Source: Chitinophagaceae bacterium
GTDB taxonomy: Bacteria > Bacteroidota > Bacteroidia > Chitinophagales > Chitinophagaceae
NCBI GenBank assembly: GCA_014879565.1
Contig: JACSRW010000032.1
Location: 348,073-412,072, forward strand
DNA: 64,000 nt
Direction: 5' to 3'
The translations under genes were made by a program, and so were the position numbers. Within the stretch, counting starts at the first letter, position 1. Every line of letters begins with the position of its first letter. Positions 40,951 to 49,887 of the stretch are shown here, one piece after another. Under the pieces are notes generated by a model. That model was not told where the DNA came from, ran no database searches, and worked only from the letters and a program-made list of their open reading frames with translations.

Positions 40951-41949
40951 ATGAAAAAAATTCTGCTATATCTTTTTGAACATAAGATCCTGAGCCGGGA
41001 AAAAGCCAGGGAAGTACTGGTGAATATCGGCAATGGAGTGTATAATGAACATGAAGTAACAGCCTTCATGACTGTTTACCTGATGCGGAGTATCACCATA
41101 GATGAATTGCTCGGTTTCCGGGATGCATTGCTGGAACTGAGTGTAAAAGCAGATCTGGCAGACTATTCGCCGCTGGATATTGTCGGTACGGGCGGGGATG
41201 GAAAAAACACATTTAATATTTCCACACTGGCCTGTTTTATTGTGGCCGGAGCGGGGCAAAAAGTGGCCAAGCACGGTAACTACGGGGCTTCCTCCGTCAG
41301 CGGTGCATCGAATGTGATGGAGCAGCTTGGTTACCGGTTCAGTAATGATCCGGCGAAACTGAAAAAAGAAATTGAAACAACCGGGATTTGTTTTCTGCAT
41401 GCGCCACTTTTTCATCCGGCGTTAAAAACTGTCGGACCCATCCGGAAAAACATGGCCGTACGTACTTTTTTCAATATGCTGGGCCCGATGGCGAACCCGG
41501 CTAATCCGGCCTTTCAACTGGTGGGTGTGTATAATCTTGAAATGGCCAGAATTTATACCTACCTGCTGCAAACAACCGGACGACCGTTTACCATTCTTCA
41601 TAGCCTGGATGGGTATGATGAAATATCTCTGACCAGTGATACCAAAGTGATCACCCGGCAGGGGGAAAAGGTGATGACCCCGGAAGAACTGGGCAAGAGA
41701 ATGGTGATGCCGGAAGATATCCGGGGAGGGGATACAGTGGAAGAAGCGGCTGCCGTATTTCGGGCCATTCTGCGGAGAGAGGGTACCTGGGCTCAGAACG
41801 CGGTGGTGCTGGCCAATGCAGCCATGGCCCTCTATTGTACCGGAAACTATGCAACCTATGAGGAGGCATACTTAACAGCAGTGGAAAGCCTGGAAAGCGG
41901 ACGGGCTAATCAATGTATGGAGCGGCTGATTGGGTTGCAGGGGCTGTAG
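40951..41949 (+). CDS. trpD: anthranilate phosphoribosyltransferase
   Basis: 332 residues. DIVGTGGDGKNTFNISTLAC binds PRPP; VAKHGNYGASSVSGASNVME is the anthranilate/PRPP loop; RTFFNMLGPMANPA and GYDEISLT complete the family pattern. It joins anthranilate to phosphoribosyl pyrophosphate. Starts 28 bases after trpG; its TAG stop is the first unit of a heptamer array reaching to trpC. Confidence 0.96.
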   Translation: MKKILLYLFEHKILSREKAREVLVNIGNGVYNEHEVTAFMTVYLMRSITIDELLGFRDALLELSVKADLADYSPLDIVGTGGDGKNTFNISTLACFIVAGAGQKVAKHGNYGASSVSGASNVMEQLGYRFSNDPAKLKKEIETTGICFLHAPLFHPALKTVGPIRKNMAVRTFFNMLGPMANPANPAFQLVGVYNLEMARIYTYLLQTTGRPFTILHSLDGYDEISLTSDTKVITRQGEKVMTPEELGKRMVMPEDIRGGDTVEEAAAVFRAILRREGTWAQNAVVLANAAMALYCTGNYATYEEAYLTAVESLESGRANQCMERLIGLQGL

Positions 41950-42006
41950 ACCATAGGGAATGGGCAATAGGTAATGGGCAATCTCCAAACATCAAACCTC
42001 AAACAA
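41947..42006 (+). repeat. heptamer island spanning the trpD stop to the trpC start
   Basis: In-phase units from the TAG stop: TAGACCA, TAGGGAA, TGGGCAA, TAGGTAA, TGGGCAA, TCTCCAA, ACATCAA, ACCTCAA, then ACAAATG, whose ATG is a possible trpC start. The same two sub-motifs in the same order as at 29353-29422. Confidence 0.85.
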
Positions 42007-42012
42007 ATGCAA

Positions 42013-42816
42013 ATGGATATTCTGCAAAAAATAGTGGCGCATAAACGGGAGGAGATAAAACCGTTTAAGGAACGGAGCCCGGTATCACGTTTTGAGAAGG
42101 AAGGATTTTTCTGGCAGGTGCGGACCCGTTCGCTGGCCGCTAGTCTTATGCAGGAGGGGAGTACCGGCATTATTGCCGAGTTTAAACGAAAAAGTCCCAG
42201 CAAAGGATGGTTTAAACCCAGGGAACTGGAAGTGGAAAAAGTGGTAACGGCCTATAATAAATCTGCAGCCGGTATGTCTGTGCTGACCGATACCGAGTTT
42301 TTCGGGGGAGACCTGGATGACCTGATACAGGCAAATGTGGTTTCAGATATCCCGATTTTACGCAAAGATTTTATTGTGGATCCCTGGCAAATTGCTGAAT
42401 CCCGCGCTTTCGGCGCCGATGTGATTTTGCTGATCGCAGCCTGTTTGAGTCCGGCGGAAGTAAAAGAATACGCGGCTTACGCAGCCAGTATCGGACTGGA
42501 GACGATTCTTGAAATACATAATGAAGAAGAACTGGGGCATATCTGTGCGGAAGTGACGATGGTAGGGATTAATAACCGGAACCTGAAAACATTTTCCGTG
42601 GATCTGCAAACTTCATTGGATCTGGTCAGTTATATACCGGCGGAGAAGCCTGCCATTGCGGAGAGCGGTATTTCAGATCCTGAAACAATTGTATCTTTAA
42701 GGAAGGCCGGTTTCCGCGGTTTTCTCATTGGGGAAACATTTATGAAAACGGATGATCCGGCAATTGCTTTTTCTGATTTTATTTACCGGTTACAAGCAAT
42801 TTCCGGAGGTGAATAA
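42013..42816 (+). CDS. trpC: indole-3-glycerol phosphate synthase
   Basis: 267 residues from ATG 42013 (MDILQKIVAHKREEIKPFKE); an ATG at 42007 adds two residues. Active-site motifs: IIAEFKRKSPSKGW (catalytic Lys), VLTDTEFFGGDLDDL, ILRKDFIVDPWQI, MVGINNRNLKTFSVD and AIAESGISDPE. It closes the indole ring of CdRP. The upstream spacer is the heptamer island, so the ribosome must start right at the island's end. Confidence 0.95.
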   Translation: MDILQKIVAHKREEIKPFKERSPVSRFEKEGFFWQVRTRSLAASLMQEGSTGIIAEFKRKSPSKGWFKPRELEVEKVVTAYNKSAAGMSVLTDTEFFGGDLDDLIQANVVSDIPILRKDFIVDPWQIAESRAFGADVILLIAACLSPAEVKEYAAYAASIGLETILEIHNEEELGHICAEVTMVGINNRNLKTFSVDLQTSLDLVSYIPAEKPAIAESGISDPETIVSLRKAGFRGFLIGETFMKTDDPAIAFSDFIYRLQAISGGE

Positions 42817-42906
42817 ACGGTGTAAATGAGGGTTCATATGAAGTAGTCCGCTTCAAACGCTGGCCTCGGGGACAGAGAATACAATTACAACACGAAAAAA
42901 ACAAGT

Positions 42907-43533
42907 ATGAATATTAAAGTGTGCGGCATTACGGAAATGAAACAGCTTCAGCAGCTGGATGGCCTTGATATTGATTTTGCAGGGCTTATTTTTTACCAGA
43001 ATTCGCCCCGGTATGTAAAGGGGAAACTGGAGGGTAAGGAAGTGAAAAATGCTGATTTTGACCTCCGGAAAACCGGGGTATTTGTCAATCCATCCCTGTC
43101 GGAAGTGCTGGATATCATTGATGAATACGGGCTGGATGTGGTACAGTTGCATGGTGATGAAAGCCCGGAACTCTGCGACGATCTCAGTACCGAAGTGGAA
43201 GTGATCAAGGCCTTTCGTATTTCCGGAACAGAGAATATTGATCAGCTGATAGCGCCCTATGATGCCGTATGTGATTACTATCTGTTTGATACAGGTGGTT
43301 TACAGGAAAGCCTGGGAGGCACCGGAAAACAGTTTGACTGGTCAGTACTGGGAAAAGCAAAAATAGAAAAGCCCTTTTTCCTGAGTGGCGGGATTGGTCC
43401 CGAAGATGCAGCCCGGGTAAAAGCATTCAAACACCCGGATCTGTTTGGGGTGGATATCAACAGCCGCTTTGAAACCGCACCGGGAATAAAAGATATGAAG
43501 CTGGTACTGCAGTTTAAGCAGGGACTGAAATAG
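42907..43533 (+). CDS. trpF: phosphoribosylanthranilate isomerase
   Basis: 208 residues. MNIKVCGITEMKQLQQL carries the catalytic Cys (KVCGI), GLIFYQNSPRYV and DVVQLHGDESPELC are typical, the general acid Asp is in YYLFDTGG, and the phosphate loop is LSGGIGPEDAARV. It performs the Amadori rearrangement of PRA to CdRP. Its TAG stop opens a GTTGAGG-type repeat before trpB. Confidence 0.95.
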   Translation: MNIKVCGITEMKQLQQLDGLDIDFAGLIFYQNSPRYVKGKLEGKEVKNADFDLRKTGVFVNPSLSEVLDIIDEYGLDVVQLHGDESPELCDDLSTEVEVIKAFRISGTENIDQLIAPYDAVCDYYLFDTGGLQESLGGTGKQFDWSVLGKAKIEKPFFLSGGIGPEDAARVKAFKHPDLFGVDINSRFETAPGIKDMKLVLQFKQGLK

Positions 43534-43556
43534 GTTGAGGGGTTGAGAAGTTGGAC
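43531..43556 (+). repeat. short degenerate GTTGAGNN repeat starting at the trpF stop codon
   Basis: TAGG, then TTGAGGGG, TTGAGAAG, TTGGACGG. The period here is 8, not 7, but like the heptamer islands it begins with the TAG stop and carries TGA repeatedly. Confidence 0.5.
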
Positions 43557-43583
43557 GGGAAAGAATTGAAAAAATAGGAAATA

Positions 43584-44783
43584 ATGGAAGTAAAGATATC
43601 TTATCACCCAGATGAGCAGGGTTATTACGGATTATTTGGCGGGGCCTATATTCCGGAAATGCTCCACCGGAATGTGGAAGAGCTCCGTACACGTTACCTG
43701 GAGATTATGCAGGAAGCGGATTTTCAGCAGGAGTTTCAGCAATTGCTGCGCGATTATGTGGGCCGCCCAACCCCTCTTTACCTGGCAGAGCGGCTCAGTA
43801 AACGCTACGGAACTTCCGTATACCTGAAGAGGGAGGACCTTTGTCATACGGGTGCCCATAAAATCAACAATACAATCGGGCAGATTTTGCTGGCCGAACG
43901 ACTCGGTAAAAAAAGAATCATTGCTGAAACCGGGGCCGGTCAGCATGGTGTGGCAACAGCTACTGTCTGTGCGTTGAAAGGAGTGGAGTGTATAGTGTAT
44001 ATGGGAGAAAAAGATATTGAGCGGCAGGCGCCGAACGTGGCCAGGATGAAAATGCTGGGTGCAAAGGTAGTTCCCGCTACCAGCGGCAGTAAAACCCTCA
44101 AAGATGCTACGAATGAAGCCATCCGAGACTGGATCAATAATCCGTCAGATACGCATTATATTATCGGTTCCGTGGTAGGACCGCATCCATATCCGGATAT
44201 GGTGGCCCGTTTTCAGTCGGTCATCAGCGAAGAAATACGGAAACAGTTACTGGAGAAAACCGGTCATGAGTGTCCGGACTATGTGATTGCCTGTGTTGGA
44301 GGGGGAAGTAATGCGGCCGGTGCCTTTTATCATTTCCTGGATGAACCTGATGTAAAACTGGTCGCGGTGGAAGCGGCCGGTGAGGGGGTACACAGCGGAA
44401 GAAGCGCCGCTACCAGTCAGCTGGGCCGGCCCGGTATCCTGCATGGAAGCAAGAGCCTGGTGATGCAGACCGAAGACGGGCAGGTAGTGGAACCACATAG
44501 TATTTCTGCCGGTCTGGATTACCCGGGCATAGGTCCGTTGCATGCGCATCTCTTTTTGAGTGAAAGAGCGGCATTCATGAGCGCAACGGATAAAAAAGCA
44601 CTGAATGCGGCTTTTGAGCTGGCCCGCCTGGAGGGGATTATACCGGCCCTTGAATCAGCGCATGCCCTTCATGCCCTGAAAATGATCAACTTTAATAAAA
44701 AGGATGTGGTCGTGATTTGTCTCAGCGGCCGGGGTGATAAAGACCTGGCTACCTATATGGCTGAAATGGAAATACAGCCCTGA
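43584..44783 (+). CDS. trpB: tryptophan synthase beta chain
   Basis: 399 residues. The PLP lysine is in [50 protein letters not shown] and [12 protein letters not shown] are standard. It condenses indole with serine. The arrangement and length are those of TrpB1, which pairs with TrpA, encoded 36 bases downstream. Confidence 0.97.
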   Translation: MEVKISYHPDEQGYYGLFGGAYIPEMLHRNVEELRTRYLEIMQEADFQQEFQQLLRDYVGRPTPLYLAERLSKRYGTSVYLKREDLCHTGAHKINNTIGQILLAERLGKKRIIAETGAGQHGVATATVCALKGVECIVYMGEKDIERQAPNVARMKMLGAKVVPATSGSKTLKDATNEAIRDWINNPSDTHYIIGSVVGPHPYPDMVARFQSVISEEIRKQLLEKTGHECPDYVIACVGGGSNAAGAFYHFLDEPDVKLVAVEAAGEGVHSGRSAATSQLGRPGILHGSKSLVMQTEDGQVVEPHSISAGLDYPGIGPLHAHLFLSERAAFMSATDKKALNAAFELARLEGIIPALESAHALHALKMINFNKKDVVVICLSGRGDKDLATYMAEMEIQP

Positions 44784-44819
44784 CCGGATATTATTAATTA
44801 ATGAATCAGCTTTTCCAGC

Positions 44820-45587
44820 ATGAGCAGAATACAGGAACTGTTTAAACGTAAGAATAAAGGGATACTGAATGTATATGTTACAGCGGGATATCCTTCTCTT
44901 CATGATACCCTGCCGGTAATGGAATCCCTGCAGGAAAACGGGGCGGATATGATTGAGCTGGGAATGCCCTACAGTGATCCGCTGGCGGATGGCCCGGTGA
45001 TTCAGCAAAGCAGTGCCCGGGCGCTGTCCAATGGCATGACGATCCGGATTTTGTTTGAACAACTTCGCGGATTCAGGGAGCGGATAAAGGTGCCGGTAAT
45101 TCTGATGGGTTATATGAACCCGGTTTTGCAGTATGGGTTTGAAAAATTCTGTGCAGACGCGGCGGCAGCCGGGGTAGACGGATTGATCCTCCCGGATTTA
45201 CCGGAATACGAGTTTGAAACAGAATACGGGGCCATTATCCGTCAGTACAAGCTTGATTTTATTTTCCTGGTTACACCCGAGACTTCAGATGAAAGGGTAA
45301 AGAAACTGGACAGCCTGAGCAGCGGGTTTCTTTATGCCGTATCCTCCTCTTCAACTACCGGATCGGCCGGCGGACCAGGTGCTTCAGAAGATTATCTGCT
45401 CCGGCTGGGTTTTCTGGGTCTTCAGAATCCTGTATTGGTTGGGTTTGGCATTCATGATAAAGAGAGTTTTGACCGGGTGGCCCGCTTCGCTGCCGGGGGG
45501 ATTATCGGGACTGCCTTTATCCGGGCCCTGGAAGCAGGTCCGGATGTTAACACATCCACAAAAAAATTCCTCTCAGGCTTACGGTGA
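44820..45587 (+). CDS. trpA: tryptophan synthase alpha chain
   Basis: 255 residues. Catalytic Glu in ADMIELGMPYSDPLADGPVI and Asp in DGLILPDLPEYE; the loop YAVSSSSTTGSAGG and VGFGIHDKESFDRV are typical of the Bacteroidota form. It releases indole for TrpB. Last gene of the operon; a weak hairpin (45589-45617) follows and overlaps the promoter of the next gene. Confidence 0.96.
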   Translation: MSRIQELFKRKNKGILNVYVTAGYPSLHDTLPVMESLQENGADMIELGMPYSDPLADGPVIQQSSARALSNGMTIRILFEQLRGFRERIKVPVILMGYMNPVLQYGFEKFCADAAAAGVDGLILPDLPEYEFETEYGAIIRQYKLDFIFLVTPETSDERVKKLDSLSSGFLYAVSSSSTTGSAGGPGASEDYLLRLGFLGLQNPVLVGFGIHDKESFDRVARFAAGGIIGTAFIRALEAGPDVNTSTKKFLSGLR

Positions 45588-45597
45588 TGTTTGTTAC

Positions 45598-45627
45598 TTG
45601 GCCGTCAGGTGACAAACTGTAAATTTG
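45598..45627 (+). promoter_or_regulatory. promoter TTG-N19-TAAATTTG of the TlpA-like gene
   Basis: A full match to the Bacteroidota pattern: TTG at 45598-45600, 19-base spacer, TAAATTTG at 45620-45627; ATG 34 bases later. A hairpin (GTTTGTTAC at 45589-45597 with GTGACAAAC at 45609-45617) overlaps the -33 part and may be the trp operon terminator. Confidence 0.75.
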
Positions 45628-45661
45628 TACTTCGTCCGGCCAATGCCGGCAATATGATTGT

Positions 45662-46759
45662 ATGAAAAAAACACTCTTTTTGCTGCTTTTTGCCCCTTTT
45701 TTCCTTGCTGCCCAAAAAGGCACAGCCCAGTTCACACTGAAGGGGAAACTGACAGGTTATGCGGATGGAACCGGTATCAGACTGGTGAAAAACGGCGAGA
45801 ATACAGACCTGGCGGCGACCAGCCTGCAAAACGGTCAGTTTGAACTCAAAGGGTCAATGGTTGAACCCGTGCTTTGTTTCCTTTTTATCGGGGAAGAACC
45901 GCGCCCGGCAGAAATCTTCATGGAGAACAGTACAATCAGTTTTACAGCCGATAAGGCAAGTCCCGGGAAATACACTATTACCGGCTCATCCTCTCACGAT
46001 GATTTTGACGGTTTTATCAAAGAGTTTCTTCCGCTTGTACAGCAGTTCAGTTCCCTGGCCCAGGTTATCAACGGAACCCCTCCCGGTTTACAACGCGACA
46101 GCCTGATGGGTACCTACCAGACAATGGAAAGATTGCTGCAGGAGTCCATTGACCGGTTGGTGGTACAAAAACCGGCTTCACCGGTTACTCCTTTTATGCT
46201 TCGGGCTACGGCTGATTTCAAGGATGATCCTCTGTTGCTTGAAAGCCGCTATAATAAACTGGATCGGGCCGCAAAGGAAACAGGAGCCGGCAAAGAGCTG
46301 GCCCTGGTTATTGCGCAGAATAAAGTGGGCGCCATTGGCAGTATCGCCACTGATTTTACCCAGGCCGATACTTCCGGAGTGCCGGTTTCCCTTTCTTCTT
46401 TCAGAGGGAAGTATGTGCTGATTGATTTTTGGGCCAGCTGGTGTGGCCCCTGCCGTCAGGAAAACCCGAACGTAGTGGAGAATTTCAAAAAATTCCAGGC
46501 AAAAAATTTTACCGTTCTGGGGGTCTCGCTTGACCGTCCCGGGCAAAAAGATAAATGGCTGGAGGCCATTAAAAAGGACGAGCTAACCTGGACCCATGTG
46601 AGTGATCTGCAGTTCTGGAATAATGCCGTGGCCGTGATGTACAATGTACGGGGCATTCCTCAAAATTTTCTGATTGATCCTGATGGAAAGATTGTTGCCA
46701 AAAATCTTCGGGGGCCCGCTCTCGAGGCAAAACTTTGTGAGATCCTGGGTTGTAATTAA
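45662..46759 (+). CDS. TlpA-like thioredoxin-fold protein with N-terminal DUF4369 domain
   Basis: 365 residues. Signal peptide MKKTLFLLLFAPFFLAAQKG. Residues 22-120 look like DUF4369 (FTLKGKLTGYADGTGIRLVK), residues 120-225 are helical, and residues 226-365 are an AhpC/TSA-thioredoxin domain with the redox pair Cys261 and Cys264 in DFWASWCGPCRQENP and the cis-proline loop NVRGIPQNFLIDP. Periplasmic disulphide reductase or peroxiredoxin-like; in Bacteroidota such proteins serve cytochrome maturation or oxidative stress. Its own promoter separates it from trp. Confidence 0.9.
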   Translation: MKKTLFLLLFAPFFLAAQKGTAQFTLKGKLTGYADGTGIRLVKNGENTDLAATSLQNGQFELKGSMVEPVLCFLFIGEEPRPAEIFMENSTISFTADKASPGKYTITGSSSHDDFDGFIKEFLPLVQQFSSLAQVINGTPPGLQRDSLMGTYQTMERLLQESIDRLVVQKPASPVTPFMLRATADFKDDPLLLESRYNKLDRAAKETGAGKELALVIAQNKVGAIGSIATDFTQADTSGVPVSLSSFRGKYVLIDFWASWCGPCRQENPNVVENFKKFQAKNFTVLGVSLDRPGQKDKWLEAIKKDELTWTHVSDLQFWNNAVAVMYNVRGIPQNFLIDPDGKIVAKNLRGPALEAKLCEILGCN

Positions 46760-46762
46760 CAG

Positions 46763-46822
46763 GTTTGGGGTTTGAGGGCCGGAGTTTGTTTTCCCGCCCC
46801 TAAACCCCAAACTTCAAACTCA
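46763..46822. repeat. GTTTGAG-type heptamer island forming an inverted repeat between convergent genes
   Basis: Left half: GTTTGGG, GTTTGAG, GGCCGGA, GTTTGTT (46763-46790). Right half: AAACCCC, AAACTTC, AAACTCA (46802-46822). TTTGGGGTTT (46764-46773) pairs perfectly with AAACCCCAAA (46802-46811), with further GC pairs inward, so it may terminate both genes. The last unit contains the stop codon of the minus-strand gene. Confidence 0.7.
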
Positions 46823-47929
46823 ATTAATATCTTTTCCTTCTTTCAGCTTTGTAATGATTCCTTCTACCGCCTTCTTATTCAGTTCGTCTGGTGAGAGGGG
46901 GAGGGCCATACTGGCATATTTCAGCGCATTTTTATAATCTCCCAGTCCCGAATAACCACGGGCCATACCCATCAGGGTGGTAAACTGACCCGGATATTTC
47001 TCAAAGTTCATTTTGAAAACAGAAAAAGCCTCCCGGGGTTGTTTGAGTGTCAGTAATTGTCTTCCGTACTGATGCAGATCGGTCATACCGGCGATGGGCA
47101 GGGCCTTCTGCATAACGGTTCGCGCCTCTTCTTTGCGGCCAAGTTTCTCCAGTATTTTGGATTTGGTAACCCAGGCATTAAATACCCGGTCGCCGCCAAA
47201 ATTGATACTGGTAGCCGAATCAGCCCATAAGAGCGCTTCTTCCAGGTTCACATTCCGTTGCAGGCACCAGTTTGCCGCCTGGTTCCAGGCCAGCCAGAAA
47301 AATCCTTTCTCGGTCCTTAATTCCTGTCTGAAGGAAGCGATCTGTGTATGGATATAATCCACTTCCACTTTAAACGGGATAATAATTTTTTCCCACTGCA
47401 GGGAAATGACCGCGCTGTTTTCGGTCTGATCAGTGAATTCATATTTAAGCCATTCAACGGAGGTGGAGGATGAAAGGGGCTTTACAGTGATACGCAGGGC
47501 ATCTTCATTTTCATTATAAAAATAACTGCCCCAGGAACCCGCATTTTTAGAAAAGATCAGTGTGCAGACCGATGGGTCCCAGGCGATAAAAAAACCATAT
47601 TTGCCTGCTGGCAGCACCTGTCCCTCAATACGCACTTCCGTACTGAATTCAATAGTTGTGTTTTCATTGGCGCCGGCCCGCCAGGGGGCGGCCTTGCTGG
47701 TTCCAAACTGCTGATCTGTATAACCGGCATGAACAAGTTCACCCCATATCTTTCCATCACGTCCCTTTACAGCAGGCCGGTCATAATGTATGCTTACCCG
47801 GGTCAGTCCGATCTGTTCACTAACAGAGGCTTTTTTATTTCCGCCGCTGGGCAGCATGGTCAGGGATAACTGGGAAAATGCTAATTGTGAGCCCATCAGG
47901 GCCAGGATAAGAAAAAGGATTCTGTTCAT
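46820..47929 (-). CDS. exported DUF2911 protein with C-terminal TPR-like repeats
   Basis: 369 residues from ATG 47929 (MNRILFLILALMGSQLAFSQ, signal peptide). Residues 20-165 are DUF2911 (MLPSGGNKKASVSEQIGLTR, VSIHYDRPAVKGRDGKIWGE, PWRAGANENTTIEFS). Residues 210-365 are helical with TPR-type pairs (AWVTKSKILEKLGRKEEART, LMGMARGYSGLGDYKNALKY). The function of DUF2911 is unknown. Frame continues upstream to 48013 without coding signs. Confidence 0.85.
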   Translation of the reverse strand: MNRILFLILALMGSQLAFSQLSLTMLPSGGNKKASVSEQIGLTRVSIHYDRPAVKGRDGKIWGELVHAGYTDQQFGTSKAAPWRAGANENTTIEFSTEVRIEGQVLPAGKYGFFIAWDPSVCTLIFSKNAGSWGSYFYNENEDALRITVKPLSSSTSVEWLKYEFTDQTENSAVISLQWEKIIIPFKVEVDYIHTQIASFRQELRTEKGFFWLAWNQAANWCLQRNVNLEEALLWADSATSINFGGDRVFNAWVTKSKILEKLGRKEEARTVMQKALPIAGMTDLHQYGRQLLTLKQPREAFSVFKMNFEKYPGQFTTLMGMARGYSGLGDYKNALKYASMALPLSPDELNKKAVEGIITKLKEGKDIN

Positions 47930-48146
47930 GGTAATGGTTTTGCGGGACAAACATAAATCGGTTAGGCTTTGTATGCCGGACAGAATCAATGAGTGGCAAA
48001 AGGAACTGGCCATATCATCGCAGAAACCGGATGAGTGGGGTTTCGTGACAACAGTTGGATTTGCCGCCGGCCTCCGGAAACCGGCGTATGATCAGCATCA
48101 TAGGAAACGGCTGGATGGCTGCTCTAACTTAATAGAAACAATTTTT

Positions 48147-49112
48147 ATGAGATCTGTCTTACTCCGGAATCTGATCCGGTTAATGATAATTTCTTGTTTG
48201 GTATCCTTTACTGTTTCTGCCGGGTCACAACCCAAAGGGATATGGATTAAGGATAAGGTAGAAGATAAAATGACGAATGAAACGGAATTAAAGAAACGGT
48301 GCCCGAAATGCAGTTTCCTGGGGAAAGCGGCCGGGAACGGGCTTTCCTATGAAATGCGGTATTATTCCGATGTGGACAAAAAGACACATGTTTACAGCGG
48401 GCATGTAAAATGGGAGTGGACGGTAAAATACCAGGCTGATTCACTGGTGCCCGGGGAGGTTGCAACCTTAAAAGGTACTATCAGTAACCTGAGCGGGGAG
48501 CCCGGCAGTTCGGCAACAGCCTGGGCATCATTAAATACCTGGGGCTTTATGAAAGCTGCGCCGGGTATGGGAAATAATTTGTCAGCGGGGCCTAACAGTA
48601 CGAAAATTATCATCGGAAGCATTACGGTACCCAAAGGCCCGGGAATAAACCGGGATGGCACACCCAATCTGTATTTTACACTGACGTATGAGTTGTCGGG
48701 CGGGAATGATTCACGGTTTATTAAAAGAAGAGTAACCTATAAATGGCATGCATACGGAACGGGTAATCCGGTGGTAACCCAACCTCCTCAGCCCCCGCAA
48801 GCTCCGCAGCCGGCGGTGGCAGCCGATGCTCCGTCAATTGTTACAAATAAAGACCAGTATAAAGCGGGTGAACCCATCGTGGTTGTATTTAAGAATCTTC
48901 CGGGATTCCAGGCTGACTGGGTTGGGATTTATGGGGCAAAGGCCTATCATGCCAATGAATATATTGAGTGGAAATATACCAATGGGTTAAAGGAAGGCAC
49001 ACTGACCTTTAACAGTCCTCGTTACGGTCCCGGTCAGTATATGTTCAGGGTATATGAGAATAACGGGTACAAATTGCTGGCACAGAGTGTTGTGTTCACC
49101 GTGGTTCAATAA
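48147..49112 (+). CDS. hypothetical secreted protein with DWVGIY-type C-terminal beta domain
   Basis: 321 residues from ATG 48147 (MRSVLLRNLIRLMIISCLVS, signal peptide ending near SAGSQ). The open frame extends far upstream, but over the DUF2911 gene's 5' region. Residues 50-200 contain CPKCSFLG and beta-rich sequence (WEWTVKYQADSLVPGEVATL). A proline-rich linker (QPPQPPQAPQP) leads to about 90 residues with YKAGEPIVVVFKNLPGFQ and ADWVGIYGAKAYHANEYIEW, a pattern seen in SKICH-like or Ig-like extracellular domains. I cannot name a function. Confidence 0.65.
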   Translation: MRSVLLRNLIRLMIISCLVSFTVSAGSQPKGIWIKDKVEDKMTNETELKKRCPKCSFLGKAAGNGLSYEMRYYSDVDKKTHVYSGHVKWEWTVKYQADSLVPGEVATLKGTISNLSGEPGSSATAWASLNTWGFMKAAPGMGNNLSAGPNSTKIIIGSITVPKGPGINRDGTPNLYFTLTYELSGGNDSRFIKRRVTYKWHAYGTGNPVVTQPPQPPQAPQPAVAADAPSIVTNKDQYKAGEPIVVVFKNLPGFQADWVGIYGAKAYHANEYIEWKYTNGLKEGTLTFNSPRYGPGQYMFRVYENNGYKLLAQSVVFTVVQ

Positions 49113-49127
49113 AGTATCGGGAACACT

Positions 49128-49769
49128 TCAGTCAATCAGTCTGTGTTCGTAAGCGTACTTAACCAGTCCGATTACGCTGCTGGTGCCGGTCTTGCGGAAA
49201 ATGTTTTTCCGGTGTGTTTCCACAGTTCGTTCTGAAATGAAAAGGGTTTCGGCAATTTGTTTATTGTTGTATTCTTTTTCAATCAGCCGGATGATTTCAA
49301 TCTCCCGGTCGGTAAGATGGGCTTCCTCTTTTTGTTTTTTCCGTTCACTGCTTCTTTGCAGTTCGGCGATTACTTCTTCGCTGAAAAAGATGCCGCCTGA
49401 TGCTATTTTTTCCAGGGCTTTGATCAGTTCCTGTTTGCCCACGTTTTTCAATACGTATCCGGAAATATCGGCTTCATTGATCATTTCATTGACCAGATCG
49501 CCCTGTCCGCTCATAGACAAAGCCAGTATTTTAATGGCAGGATATTTCTCCCTGACTTTTTTGGCGAGTTCATTGCCGGGCATACCCGGCATCATAACAT
49601 CAGTAAGCAGGATATCCACCGGATGGTCAGCCAGTTTTTCCAGGGTTTCTGCAGGATTGGTTGAGGCAAAGGCCAGCCGGAAGCGTTCGTGCCCCTTGAG
49701 CAGGCTCATCAGCCCGTCAATTACAATTTGGTGGTCATCAACCAGAGCCAGGGTGATCTTTCGGTTCAT
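49128..49769 (-). CDS. NarL/FixJ-type response regulator
   Basis: 213 residues from ATG 49769 (MNRKITLALVDDHQIVIDGL). Receiver domain with Asp11/Asp12, phospho-acceptor Asp57 (ILLTDVMMPGMPG) and Lys in YVLKNVGKQ; a LuxR-type helix-turn-helix follows (LTDREIEIIRLIEKEYNNKQ, IAETLFISERTVETHRKNIF). It lies downstream of a HisKA_3 histidine kinase on the same strand, the usual partner type, separated by a GAGNCGG repeat island. Confidence 0.93.
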   Translation of the reverse strand: MNRKITLALVDDHQIVIDGLMSLLKGHERFRLAFASTNPAETLEKLADHPVDILLTDVMMPGMPGNELAKKVREKYPAIKILALSMSGQGDLVNEMINEADISGYVLKNVGKQELIKALEKIASGGIFFSEEVIAELQRSSERKKQKEEAHLTDREIEIIRLIEKEYNNKQIAETLFISERTVETHRKNIFRKTGTSSVIGLVKYAYEHRLID

Positions 49770-49887
49770 CGGTGGTAATGGCTTGTAAGTTAAGCCAATT
49801 TCAGTTTTGGTGCTATACATGCGTGTTTTTTTCGAATGATGCAGGGGAGGGCAGGATTGTTGTTGGAGAAAAGTTAAAGAAAGGCGG

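Noticed and set aside
41950..42006. The TAGGCAA/ACCTCAA repeats as a CRISPR array
   Set aside because: Units are 7 bases with no spacers, and no cas gene is present.
47790..48146. N-terminal extension of the DWVGIY-domain protein
   Set aside because: It overlaps the DUF2911 gene's 5' end on the other strand, and a proper signal peptide begins at 48147.
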